A stretch of 64,000 bases of DNA from Geobacter sp. (GCA_003574885.1 PJFC01000006.1:124001-188000); one strand, 5' to 3'. Shown: positions 54,715 through 62,753, counted from the stretch's first letter. Translations and numbers: made by a program. Notes: generated from the letters alone by a model not told the origin.

Positions 54715-55041
54715 GAAAACCCCGCAAAATTGGCAGATAAAATAACAAGGTCTTACCGAAGCATGACAGGTGACTCTCAGGTGTCAAGCCGGTGAGAACG
54801 GCTCCCGGCCTTTGACTCTGCATATACATTGCAACCGGCAAACGGCATTTACTCACGCAACAACGCAACGAACGCCACGAAATTCAAAAGTTTAACAGGG
54901 TGTTGACCCAACCAATCCGGCAATGGTCTCCCAGGTTTTACGTCGCGTTCGTCGCGTGAACCGCTTTTCCAGGTTCAACTATGTATTCCCCACCGCAATG
55001 GTTGGACAGCCTGCATGAAGATAGTATAAACTGCCCGCATC
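54715..55041. other. Gene-free region with imperfect inverted repeat
   Basis: No gene in 327 bases. A repeat of TCACGC and ACGAACGC words (54853-54880) faces its approximate complement at 54945-54959, so the DNA or RNA could form a long hairpin. It also contains the upstream regions of the divergent antiporter and Smr genes. No consensus promoter stands out. Confidence 0.5.
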
Positions 55042-55356
55042 ATGAATGACAACGCATCGGATGAAATCGCCGTACAACTTCCCATCGATGGAGTGCTCGA
55101 TCTCCACACCTTCCGGCCGGCTGAGATGAAGGAACTGATCCCAGCCTACCTGGCCGAATGTCGCCGGCGGGGGATTCTGTCCGTGCGCATCGTCCATGGC
55201 AAGGGGATCGGCAACCTGCGCCGCACGGTGCACGCCATCCTGGAAAAGCTGCCGGAGGTGACCGCCTTCCGGCTGGCCGGGCAGGAAGCGGGCGGCTGGG
55301 GGGCCACCCTGGTGGAACTCCGGCCTTTTACCGCCGAGGAGCACCATGCCCCCTGA
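55042..55356 (+). CDS. Smr-domain protein
   Basis: 104 aa, a stand-alone Smr domain: LDLHTFRPAEMKELIPAYL (residues 19-37), RIVHGKGIGNLRRTV and GGWGATLVEL. Smr domains nick or cleave nucleic acids and are found fused to MutS2. It overlaps the MutY-like gene by 11 bases, so both are probably coexpressed. Confidence 0.9.
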   Translation: MNDNASDEIAVQLPIDGVLDLHTFRPAEMKELIPAYLAECRRRGILSVRIVHGKGIGNLRRTVHAILEKLPEVTAFRLAGQEAGGWGATLVELRPFTAEEHHAP

Positions 55357-56185
55357 ATCGGACTCTCTCAGGCTGACACCAGCCCAGGTCGCGGCATTCC
55401 GCACCCTCATCTACGACCACTACCACGCCAACCCGCGCCCCCTCCCCTGGCGGGACACCACCGATCCCTATGCCATCCTCGTCTCCGAAATCATGCTCCA
55501 GCAGACCCAGGTGGACCGGGTCCGGGAGAAATACATCGCGTTCCTTGCAGCCTTCCCCGACCTCGCCACTCTGGCGGCGGCGCCACTGGCTGAAGTTCTT
55601 ATCGCCTGGCAGGGGCTTGGCTACAACCGGCGCGCCATCGCCCTGCACCGCTGTGCCCAGACAGTAATGGCTGAACACGGTGGACGTCTCCCCACCGAGG
55701 TTGTCACTCTGGAAGCGCTGCCGGGGATCGGTCCCTACACCGCCCGGGCCATTGCCTCCTTCGCCTTCCGCCAGCCGACGGTCTTCATCGAAACCAACAT
55801 CAGGACCGTCTTCATCCACCAGTTCTGCCACGACCGGCACGGCGTCCACGACCGGGAAATCCTCCCCCGGGTAGAGCAGACCCTCGACCGGGACAACCCC
55901 CGCGACTGGTACTATGCCCTCATGGATTACGGTGTCATGCTGAAAAAGTCCCACCCCAACCCGGGTCGCCGAAGCGCCCACCACGTCCGCCAGACCCCCT
56001 TCAAGGGATCGAACAGAGAACTGAGGAGCCGCATTCTCAAACAGGTGCTGGCCGTCCCGGCGTGCTCCGCCGCCGAACTGGCCGCGATGCTCGGGGTGGA
56101 ACCAGCGGCAGTGGAAAAGAACCTGATGCAACTGGCCAGGGAAGGATTCATCGTCGAACGGGACGGATGCCATTTCATAAGGTAA
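55346..56185 (+). CDS. MutY-like HhH-GPD DNA glycosylase lacking the iron-sulfur cluster
   Basis: 279 aa. Glycosylase core with catalytic-type Glu48 (VSEIMLQQTQVDRV), the HhH motif LPGIGPYTARAIASFAF (125-141) and DWYYALMDYGVML. The four Cys ligands of the [4Fe-4S] loop that should follow near residues 195-220 are absent, and the position of the usual catalytic Asp (DGNV) reads ETNI (Glu149). The C-terminus looks like a winged helix (AAELAAMLGVEPAAVEKNL). It belongs with MutY/endonuclease III relatives; substrate unknown. Translationally coupled to Smr. Confidence 0.75.
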   Translation: MPPESDSLRLTPAQVAAFRTLIYDHYHANPRPLPWRDTTDPYAILVSEIMLQQTQVDRVREKYIAFLAAFPDLATLAAAPLAEVLIAWQGLGYNRRAIALHRCAQTVMAEHGGRLPTEVVTLEALPGIGPYTARAIASFAFRQPTVFIETNIRTVFIHQFCHDRHGVHDREILPRVEQTLDRDNPRDWYYALMDYGVMLKKSHPNPGRRSAHHVRQTPFKGSNRELRSRILKQVLAVPACSAAELAAMLGVEPAAVEKNLMQLAREGFIVERDGCHFIR

Positions 56186-56251
56186 ACTGTACACAGACCC
56201 TCAACGCGAACAACCTGTTCACGGCAATCCCCCATTGAAGGAGGTACGCAT

Positions 56252-57028
56252 ATGGAACTGCAACCCACCCCACCCGATTCGTGGCCGACGGTACGTCACT
56301 ACGGGAGGATTCTCCCCATCGCAGCGGTGGTGCTGGCCCTGATTGCCTCCATGACCCTGGTGGCTGCCGGCTTCGGTACCCGGCTCGGTTTCTGGCAATT
56401 CCGCACCGGCTTTGCCATCCTGAAATACGGTGCCTACGGCGGTTTGCTCAGCACCATGCTGGCCCTGGTGGCAATGATTGTCGCATTCAGGGGGAAGCAC
56501 CTGCCCGGCTTCGTCCTTTCCCTCATCGCCATGGCTATTGGGATTACTGTCTTTGGCCTCCCCTTCTCCTGGCAATCGACTGCCAAAAAAATGCCGCGTA
56601 TCCACGACATCACCACGGACATCGTCAATCCGCCACTCTTCGTCGCCATCCTCCCGCTCCGCGCCAACGCCACCAACCCTGCAGAGTACGGCGGTCCCGA
56701 GATTGCCGCCAAGCAGTTGGCCGCCTATCCCGACGTGAAGACCCTCGTCCTCAACGTGACGAGCGACCGGGCCTTTGCCCAGGCTCTCGATGCGGCGCAC
56801 AGGCTGGGATGGCGGATCGTCGCCGCCATTCCCGCCGAAGGGAGGATCGAAGCGACAGACACCACCTTCTGGTTCGGCTTCACCGACGACGTCGTCGTCC
56901 GGATAACCCCCGTCGGCAGCCGCTCCCTGGTGGACGTTCGTTCCGTCTCCCGGGTCGGCATCAGCGACGTGGGGACCAATGCCCGGCGCATACGGGTTTT
57001 TTTGAAGAAACTGGAGGGACGCAACTGA
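56252..57028 (+). CDS. Membrane protein with DUF1499 domain
   Basis: 258 aa. Three membrane segments (about residues 22-45, 52-75, 85-105) are followed by a soluble DUF1499 domain (SDRAFAQALDAAHRLGWRIV, TDTTFWFGFTDDVVVRI, DVGTNARRIRVFLKKL). DUF1499 function is unknown. AGGAGG lies at good distance from the ATG. Monocistronic; ends near a bidirectional terminator. Confidence 0.85.
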   Translation: MELQPTPPDSWPTVRHYGRILPIAAVVLALIASMTLVAAGFGTRLGFWQFRTGFAILKYGAYGGLLSTMLALVAMIVAFRGKHLPGFVLSLIAMAIGITVFGLPFSWQSTAKKMPRIHDITTDIVNPPLFVAILPLRANATNPAEYGGPEIAAKQLAAYPDVKTLVLNVTSDRAFAQALDAAHRLGWRIVAAIPAEGRIEATDTTFWFGFTDDVVVRITPVGSRSLVDVRSVSRVGISDVGTNARRIRVFLKKLEGRN

Positions 57029-57148
57029 AAGGCCGCGTTGATTCGCAAATGGTTATTCACACATTTACGGACTTCCGTCGTTGTCTCGGGAGGGGAGGGA
57101 AAGCCCGAGCGGCGGGTGTCCAGAGCCAGCGAATCCATTACACGTAAT

Positions 57149-57183
57149 AAGGGGGGAGACGGTGACAAACCGCTTCCCCCCTT
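57149..57183. terminator. Bidirectional terminator between DUF1499 gene and msrA
   Basis: AAGGGGGG (57149-57156) pairs with CCCCCCTT (57176-57183), with an inner CGGT/ACCG stem and a T tract to the right. It separates convergent genes. Confidence 0.7.
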
Positions 57184-57206
57184 TTCCATCGACCTCCTCA
57201 CGAAAC

Positions 57207-57833
57207 TCAATGCCCCGCGGCACCACCCCACAGTTCCTTGAGCCGCCGGTCCCGGCCGCACCCCGCCCGGTAGTACCTGTAGCGGAGCGGATTCTTCTTG
57301 TAGTAGTGCTGGTGGTACTCCTCGGCCGGATAAAAGGTGGAGGCGGCGGTGATCTCCGTGACGATCGGCTCTCGAAACGGCTTGTTCCTCTCCAACGCCG
57401 CTTTCGAGGCAAGCGCCAGGCGACGCTGCTCCGCGCCGTGGTAGAAGATGGCGCTCCGGTACTGGTGCCCCACATCGCAGAACTGGCGGTCTGTGACGGT
57501 CGGGTCGATGTTGTGCCAGAAGACGTCGAGGAGTTTCTCGTAGGATATCCGGGCCGGATCGTACACCACCTGCACCGATTCGGCGTGACCGGTCCCGCCG
57601 GCGGAGGCCTCCTCGTAGGTGGGGTTCTTCTTCTGGCCGCCGGTGTAGCCGGAGGTGACCGAGATCACGCCGGGAAGTTCATCGAAGGGATGCTCCATGC
57701 ACCAGAAACAGCCCCCCGCGAAGGTCGCCGTCTCCTGCTTCGATGCCGCCGCAAGTGCCGGGCCAACTGCAGTGGCAAGCGTCAGAACAAGACCCAGGAC
57801 AATGTGTCGCACGATGTCGCTTTTCACTGGCAC
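57207..57833 (-). CDS. msrA: Peptide methionine-S-sulfoxide reductase, exported
   Basis: 208 aa. N-terminal signal peptide (residues 1-29, ending ALAAA), then the MsrA active site GGCFWCMEHPFDELPGV with the catalytic Cys, GHAESVQVVYDP and AEEYHQHYY. The C-terminal part keeps one further Cys (AGCGRD) as a likely resolving residue. It repairs oxidised methionine in exported proteins. No MsrB domain is fused. Confidence 0.93.
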   Translation of the reverse strand: MPVKSDIVRHIVLGLVLTLATAVGPALAAASKQETATFAGGCFWCMEHPFDELPGVISVTSGYTGGQKKNPTYEEASAGGTGHAESVQVVYDPARISYEKLLDVFWHNIDPTVTDRQFCDVGHQYRSAIFYHGAEQRRLALASKAALERNKPFREPIVTEITAASTFYPAEEYHQHYYKKNPLRYRYYRAGCGRDRRLKELWGGAAGH

Positions 57834-57890
57834 ATACCCTCCCCAATAGAACTGCCTGCTGTGAGAAGGATAGCCCGAATACGTGCATTA

Positions 57891-59036
57891 TCAAGAACGA
57901 GGCGGCATTTCCTCCATACGGCCGCCGGGGAGGAGCCGGTAGAGGTGGCCACGCCAGCGGACCCGGTTTCCCAGGAAAGCCAGCCCCCAGGTTACGAAGG
58001 CGAGCCCGTCCCGCACCGGCAGGAGCCAGAGCCAGCGGGGAAGGATGTTATCCCTGAGGAAGGCGCGGCTGTATATGGTCGTCACGGAGCAGCGGACCAG
58101 GTAGAGGAGTCCGGCGGCGGCAAGGCCGGCAGGAGCGCAGCCTGCAACGAAGAGGGCAAGGCAGGCCGCCGGAAACGGCTGGGTAATACCGGAGGCGAAG
58201 TAGCCGCCGGGACGGGAGACCCGCATGGTCCGGGCCCAGCGGAGCTGACGGGACAGGATGTTTGCCAGGCTTTCCCGGTGCATGACGCTCTCCACGCAGT
58301 AATCGGAAAGTGCCAGCCGCCAGCCGGCACGGTGCACCTTGTTACCCAGCTGGTAGTCGTCCGCCAGGTAGTCGACCAGCGCCCCGAACCCGCCGATGGA
58401 CTCCAGTGCCTCCCGGCGCACCGCCATGGAGGCGCCGAGGGCGAAAGAGAGCCCCTCCAGCCTGAGAGCAACCATGACGTTGGGAACCATCTCGGCGGTG
58501 AACCCCATCGCCTCGATGGCGCATGCCGTCCCTTCGAAGCGGGAGGTGCGGTAGAGGGAGGTGACGAGACCAATGCCGGGATCGGCGAAGGGGGCACATA
58601 CCTCCCGCAGGTAGCGCGCCCCCACCCGGATATCGCTGTCACAGACAATAATAAGGTCGTGCTTCGCCTTCGGAAAGGCGTTCATCAGGTTGCAGACCTT
58701 GTAGTTGGGGCCGTAGATACGATCGTCGATCACGAGATCGATGTCGTGGGAAGGATAGGTCGACATCAGCTCCCGGATCACCTGAATAACGGGGTCGTTG
58801 TCCGAAGCGCAGGCGAAGACAATCTGATAACAGGGGTAATCCTGGCGACAGAAGGAGGCGAAATTCCCCAGGCTGTCGGCGTCCATCCCCTTCACCGGCT
58901 TCAGGATGGTGACCGGCGGCGCATGGTCGGTAGCCTCACGGCGCCGGCCGAAGTACGCCCGCCCACACCAGAGCGCGATCAGGGCATAGGCCAGGGGGGG
59001 AAGGATAATGAGAAATGGAAGCACGGAGCGGAGCAC
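57891..59036 (-). CDS. hpnI: Hopanoid glycosyltransferase HpnI
   Basis: 381 aa, GT2/GT21-type (ceramide glucosyltransferase-like). It has an N-terminal membrane anchor, VTILKPVKGMDADSLGNFAS, VCDSDIRVGARYL (the D-x-D metal site), DYLADDYQLGNKV and the QLRWARTMR signature, then C-terminal membrane segments. In the hopanoid pathway HpnI adds N-acetylglucosamine to bacteriohopanetetrol. Start is a GTG with only a weak ribosome site. No other hpn gene is in the window. Confidence 0.85.
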   Translation of the reverse strand: MLRSVLPFLIILPPLAYALIALWCGRAYFGRRREATDHAPPVTILKPVKGMDADSLGNFASFCRQDYPCYQIVFACASDNDPVIQVIRELMSTYPSHDIDLVIDDRIYGPNYKVCNLMNAFPKAKHDLIIVCDSDIRVGARYLREVCAPFADPGIGLVTSLYRTSRFEGTACAIEAMGFTAEMVPNVMVALRLEGLSFALGASMAVRREALESIGGFGALVDYLADDYQLGNKVHRAGWRLALSDYCVESVMHRESLANILSRQLRWARTMRVSRPGGYFASGITQPFPAACLALFVAGCAPAGLAAAGLLYLVRCSVTTIYSRAFLRDNILPRWLWLLPVRDGLAFVTWGLAFLGNRVRWRGHLYRLLPGGRMEEMPPRS

Positions 59037-59134
59037 GGCAGATCCCGGTGTTGGTTTGTTTTTCAGGTCGGATCGATTCTGAAGGGGATACTACGACAGG
59101 GATGATGACCATGTAAAGCAATTTGCGGTAGGCT

Positions 59135-59734
59135 CTATCGGTGGTCTCCCCGCGACTGGCGGGTTCTCTGCACCATCAGGCGGAAGAGTTCTTCCAGCCC
59201 CGACTGGACGGCGGGAGATTCTATGACCCCGAGCGCCCTGGCAATGGCTTCGAACGTCGCCAGCCCGTCGGGATGGTTTTCCCGGCGAAGTCCCCATTCG
59301 GTCGGTTCCCCCTGGGGAAGTCGGACCATCTTGGCATGGTCGAGACCGGGAAGCCGGCGCCCCATTCTGGAAGCCTGACGCCAGGTGCCATCGGGCACCA
59401 CCAGGGTGACAGGACGGTCATCCCGATCAAGCAAACGCCTGCTGAGGACGGGGACATCCTCGCCGGGGAAGAGGAGGAGCGTCCTTCGTTCGGGAATATC
59501 GAGATCGCTGAAATCGAGGGGGCGGTCAGGATAACCGTGAATGCGCAACTCGCTGTTCGGGAGCGCTTCGAGAGCCAGCGGGCCGGTTGCCGTGGTTTTT
59601 ATCCATTCACGATGATGCATCACGAGGACAATCCGGGTGGGCAGATCATACCGGGGAATCGACGGACAGACACAAAGGTCATTAAGCATCCGGCAGCGGG
59701 AACAGCGTTCACTTCTTTTTGATCGTGTACCCAT
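59135..59734 (-). CDS. DTW-domain protein, probable tRNA aminocarboxypropyltransferase
   Basis: 199 aa from MGTRSKRSERCSRCRMLNDL; a longer upstream frame is antisense-like and overlaps the rhomboid gene. N-terminal zinc-type cysteines (CSRC, CVC), HHREWIKTTATGPLAL, and the DTW-family core PDGTWRQASRM. Such proteins (TapT/YfiP) make acp3U at tRNA position 47. Two bases downstream of the rhomboid-like gene. Confidence 0.88.
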   Translation of the reverse strand: MGTRSKRSERCSRCRMLNDLCVCPSIPRYDLPTRIVLVMHHREWIKTTATGPLALEALPNSELRIHGYPDRPLDFSDLDIPERRTLLLFPGEDVPVLSRRLLDRDDRPVTLVVPDGTWRQASRMGRRLPGLDHAKMVRLPQGEPTEWGLRRENHPDGLATFEAIARALGVIESPAVQSGLEELFRLMVQRTRQSRGDHR

Positions 59735-59736
59735 CC

Positions 59737-60531
59737 CTATTTCACATGCTCGTGACTGAAGATGTGCTCCTGGCAGTAGCCGTGCTGGCCGGCACACTGG
59801 GGACAGTACCGGAAATCCATCCGGGGATGGGTCTTGTCCGTAATGCCGCAGACCGTGCAGCGATGGAGCGGCTCGTCGTCGCGCCGTACGGAGGGCTGGC
59901 GACCCTTCCACGCAATGTGCCGCCCCTCCCTTTTCGCCAGCCAGCGGAGATCTTTTGCAAAGAAGATGAGGAAGTTGCCGACGGATGCCAGAATCAGCAG
60001 GCGGGTCGGCCAGCCACCGGTAATGAAAAGGTAGGCATACGAAAGCCAGGTCAGGAGAGCGAGCCATTTGATCCGGACGGGGAGGACAAAGAAGAGCATC
60101 AGGGTGAAATCGGGATAGAGAAAGGCAAAGGCAAGGAAGACCGAGCCGGCGATGTAGGTATTGCTCACCGGATAGGCCGGCATGAGGAAGGATACTCCCA
60201 CCGTAAGGAGATAACCGATGAGGATATAGGCATTGTAGCGGAAGGCGCCCCACTGCTCTTCCAGAGCCGACCCCATGAGATAGAAAAGATACCAGGCGAA
60301 CAGGGCAAATATGACACTCAGCCCCGGCGGATCGAAGGGAAAGGTGATTAGACGCCACCACTCCCCCTCCATGAGCCGTCCGGCAGCGAGAAGAGATACC
60401 CCCCGATCGAGTTTTCCGGTCATATAGAGGACGTAGAAAAACGTTTGCCCGGCAATCAGGTAGATGGTCAGGTTCGACACGGCAAAACGGCTGAAGGTTT
60501 TCTCCAGTCTGTCGAGCAGTCGTTGCGGCAT
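59737..60531 (-). CDS. Rhomboid-like membrane protein without catalytic residues, zinc-ribbon tail
   Basis: 264 aa from MPQRLLDRLEKTF, with GAGGAAG upstream. Six membrane segments in rhomboid order, with the L1-loop GEWWRLITFPFD (56-67) and GSALEEQWGAFRYN (87-100). The GxSG serine motif and the paired histidine are missing (YIAGSVFLAF, ASVGNFLIFF), so it should not be a protease. The C-terminus has four zinc-type cysteines (C225, C228, C243, C246) plus a Cys/His-rich end. It may bind membrane substrates like other pseudo-rhomboids. Confidence 0.75.
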   Translation of the reverse strand: MPQRLLDRLEKTFSRFAVSNLTIYLIAGQTFFYVLYMTGKLDRGVSLLAAGRLMEGEWWRLITFPFDPPGLSVIFALFAWYLFYLMGSALEEQWGAFRYNAYILIGYLLTVGVSFLMPAYPVSNTYIAGSVFLAFAFLYPDFTLMLFFVLPVRIKWLALLTWLSYAYLFITGGWPTRLLILASVGNFLIFFAKDLRWLAKREGRHIAWKGRQPSVRRDDEPLHRCTVCGITDKTHPRMDFRYCPQCAGQHGYCQEHIFSHEHVK

Positions 60532-60729
60532 GGCTTCCTCCCCTTTTTTTATGTCATTCTTTTGCTGAAGGCGCAAGAGGAATGATTCAACCTGCGGAAT
60601 TCATCAGACGGGACGACAACTGGCGGCTGTCCGGGTGAAGTGCCGGACGGGGCAACGGAGGTGCGGAATAACTTGACACAAACTCTGAACTCTGCCAGTT
60701 TTGGGAATGCCATCGGGAAAGGGGGAACT

Positions 60730-61053
60730 ATGGGAAGAGAGCTGTACGTTGGAAGTATCTCGTTCGACGCGGGAGAGGAAGACCTGAGGGTCCTGTTCAC
60801 GGTCTCCGGAACGGTCAGTTCGGTCCACCTGATAACCGATTCCCAGACGGGGAAGTTCAAAGGGTGCGCGTACGTTAAAATGTCCACTGCTGACGAGGCA
60901 AAGGATGCCATAGCAAGCCTGGATGGAGCGTTGCTCCTCGGCCGGCTCATAACCGTCTCTGAAGCCAAGCCGCAAAAACCGAAGGCGCAGACTGCCGGCG
61001 GATATCAACGAAAGCCGGGACCGGGGAAAGCCCCCGGCAAAGGAAGAAAATAA
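60730..61053 (+). CDS. RNA-recognition-motif RNA-binding protein
   Basis: 107 aa from MGRELYVGSISFDAG, with AAAGGGGG upstream. One RRM: RNP2 LYVGSI (residues 5-10), RNP1 KGCAYVKM (about 45-52), then a basic Gly/Pro/Lys tail (GPGKAPGKGRK). Such short RRM proteins occur in cyanobacteria and deltaproteobacteria, some cold-induced. Monocistronic, with a terminator directly after. Confidence 0.92.
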   Translation: MGRELYVGSISFDAGEEDLRVLFTVSGTVSSVHLITDSQTGKFKGCAYVKMSTADEAKDAIASLDGALLLGRLITVSEAKPQKPKAQTAGGYQRKPGPGKAPGKGRK

Positions 61054-61087
61054 TCTTCACATTCCAGCGTTAGAAGAACAAGACAAG

Positions 61088-61119
61088 AAAAGGCCCCCCG
61101 CTAAAGCGGAGGGCCTTTT
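61088..61119. terminator. Bidirectional terminator after the RRM gene
   Basis: AAAAGGCCC (61088-61096) pairs with GGGCCTTTT (61111-61119), one mismatch then a GC inner stem. T tract follows. It separates the RRM gene from the convergent lipoprotein gene. Confidence 0.8.
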
Positions 61120-61147
61120 CTTTTGCAGAAGGCGTAGCGTTGCCCTG

Positions 61148-62116
61148 CTACGGCCCCAGTAGCAGGTTCGCCGTGCCACTCGGCGGCACGGAGTTATCGG
61201 TATTGGCCTGCACAGTTATGGAGGGAGAGGAATAGACCCGGAACTTGCTCCCCGGGTTCACGACATTGATAAAGACTTTGTATGAGGCGGACGACATCAT
61301 TGACGAACCGTTCGGCGGGACGTAGGCAATGAATGGCGCCTTCCAGACGCTGGGACTGCTGAAGTTGCTGAAGACGTCCCCACTGACAATGGCCGGCGCC
61401 GCCGGATTTCGCGGCGCAATCGAGATGGTCGCGCTGGACCAAGTCGCAAAGGCCGGCGAGCGGATCAGACCCGAGATTGATCCGGTAGTGCTGTTCAGTG
61501 CCGTCGATACCTGCTGAATACGAATGCCGGTCGGCTTGAGATTGTTATTACCCGAACTCCCCGCCTTGACAATGGCTGCATCGGGATTGAATTCGAGAAG
61601 GACAGTGTTCAGCGTCCCCGCTGTCACGGTAAAGTGACCGACAATTTTTACTCCGGTCTGTTGTGCACTTGGAGTGGTTAGAGGGACCTTCGTTGTGGTG
61701 CCGGCCAGGATAAAATAGTTATTGAGGGTCGGCTGGTTGGGAGCTAGGATCAGGCGGACCTGGTTGTACGTTCCCGCCGGGATAATAGATTCCCCCAGGA
61801 GTTGTTGCAGGAAGTGGAGCTTGAGAATATCGACGTCCTGGCCTCCGCTTGCCGTGAAATCGGCGATGACCGGTAGTCCGGGATCATTGTCATTGGCATT
61901 CTCCTTACCGGCCGGCACAACAGCTACCTTGGTAACCCTGATGTGCACACTGGAAAAATCCCGGAACGCCGGACTGTCCGTAATGCCGACCTGGAGAGTG
62001 CCGGTCGTTGCCGTCCCACCTCCACCCCCACCACAACCCGGCAATTGGCTAACTGCGAAAACCGCCAGCACTACCGCACCTGCCAGACAGAATCCATTGA
62101 AATACCTGTTCGCCAT
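61148..62116 (-). CDS. DUF4382-domain lipoprotein under riboswitch control
   Basis: 322 aa from MANRYFNGF, with GGAGG upstream. Lipobox LPGC (residues 25-28) after a signal helix, then a Gly-rich linker. The DUF4382-type domain follows (TLQVGITDSPAFRDFSSVHI, VDILKLHFLQQLLGES, IIPAGTYNQVRLIL, about residues 38-205), then a Ser/Thr/Pro-rich C-terminal part. It is probably anchored at the outer membrane. The GEMM-I riboswitch at 62202-62289 and terminator at 62180-62222 lie in its leader. Confidence 0.82.
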   Translation of the reverse strand: MANRYFNGFCLAGAVVLAVFAVSQLPGCGGGGGGTATTGTLQVGITDSPAFRDFSSVHIRVTKVAVVPAGKENANDNDPGLPVIADFTASGGQDVDILKLHFLQQLLGESIIPAGTYNQVRLILAPNQPTLNNYFILAGTTTKVPLTTPSAQQTGVKIVGHFTVTAGTLNTVLLEFNPDAAIVKAGSSGNNNLKPTGIRIQQVSTALNSTTGSISGLIRSPAFATWSSATISIAPRNPAAPAIVSGDVFSNFSSPSVWKAPFIAYVPPNGSSMMSSASYKVFINVVNPGSKFRVYSSPSITVQANTDNSVPPSGTANLLLGP

Positions 62117-62179
62117 GATAAATACCTCCATAGGATAGATTGTCCCTTTCCACCCCGCTGAAACACTTGCAAAACAAAA

Positions 62180-62222
62180 CAGCCGGGGCAGAAATATGGA
62201 TGATATTTCGGCAACCCGGCTG
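62180..62222 (-). terminator. Riboswitch expression-platform terminator
   Basis: In the minus-strand RNA CAGCCGGG pairs with CCCGGCTG, extended by GAAATAT/ATATTTC, followed by TTTTGTTTTG. Its 5' arm reuses the last aptamer bases (62210-62222), so it can form only when the aptamer is not folded. Confidence 0.85.
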
Positions 62223-62289
62223 TCTCGGTGAGACCCGTAGGCTTTCCGCCCCATCCTCGCGGATGGTTGAGTATTATCGTGTTACCATC
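62202..62289 (-). promoter_or_regulatory. GEMM-I cyclic-dinucleotide riboswitch (GEMM-Ib/cGAMP type likely)
   Basis: The minus-strand RNA has the GEMM-I core: P1 GGTAAC/GTTGCC (62281-62286 with 62210-62215), a stem ACCATCC-GCGA-GGATGG with a GNRA loop, GGGGCGGAAAGCC, then TACGGGTCTC and GAGACAGCCGGGTTGCC, in the order known for c-di-GMP-I RNAs. The base aligned with Vc2 G20 reads A, the feature linked to cyclic AMP-GMP selection in Geobacter. Ligand choice is inferred from alignment by eye. Confidence 0.9.
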
Positions 62290-62312
62290 TCTGAAAGAGA
62301 CTTGTTGTACCT

Positions 62313-62341
62313 GATTAAAACAGAAAAGGCGTGATTGTCAA
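62313..62341 (-). promoter_or_regulatory. Promoter of the riboswitch-controlled lipoprotein gene
   Basis: TTGACA (62336-62341), 17-bp spacer, TTAATC (62313-62318) on the minus strand; start near 62306, 17-20 bases before the aptamer. Confidence 0.7.
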
Positions 62342-62372
62342 TGACACGGTCCAGATCTGCCATTCGACGCCC

Positions 62373-62753
62373 CTACTCTCCTCTGAAAAATTTCCTGATA
62401 TCCCGTCCCATCTGCCTGAACGCGTCACCTGTTTTCTTCCCCGCATCACGAAACCATTCTCCCATGGACCTTCCGGCTTTCCTTGTTTCCTCCTTGGTTT
62501 CCTTTCCCATTTCCTTGAACCCTTTGCCAACTTCCCTGCCACCTTCCTTGAAGGCGTGGCCGGTTTCCTTCCCTGCCTCCTTGAAGGCGTGACCTACCTC
62601 CTTGCCTCCTTCTTTAAAGGCATGTCCGGTCTCCTTGCCTGCCTTCTTCAAGGCCTGGCCGACCTCTTTTCCTTTTTCCTTTACCGCGTTATCTCCCCAC
62701 ACCGGTGTGACCAGGAAGAGTGCAACGACGGCACTCATCAGCATTTTACCCAT
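62373..62753 (-). CDS. Secreted protein of nine 11-residue amphipathic repeats
   Basis: 126 aa from MGKMLMSAVVALFLV, with AAGGAGG upstream. A signal peptide (1-20) and a 7-residue linker are followed by exactly nine 11-residue units from residue 28 to the C-terminus (consensus GKEVGHAFKEA; later units vary). The period of 11 and the charge pattern resemble LEA and synuclein-type helices, which coat membranes or protect under stress. Function unknown. Confidence 0.8.
   Translation of the reverse strand: MGKMLMSAVVALFLVTPVWGDNAVKEKGKEVGQALKKAGKETGHAFKEGGKEVGHAFKEAGKETGHAFKEGGREVGKGFKEMGKETKEETRKAGRSMGEWFRDAGKKTGDAFRQMGRDIRKFFRGE

Noticed and set aside
53491-54868. Frames of 434 aa (plus) and 433 aa (minus) over the antiporter gene
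   Set aside because: Shadows of the antiporter reading frame; no membrane or domain pattern of their own.
57081-59105. 674-aa plus-strand frame opposite msrA and hpnI
   Set aside because: Antisense shadow in GC-rich coding DNA; Gly/Arg/His-rich without domains, while both minus-strand genes have clear families.
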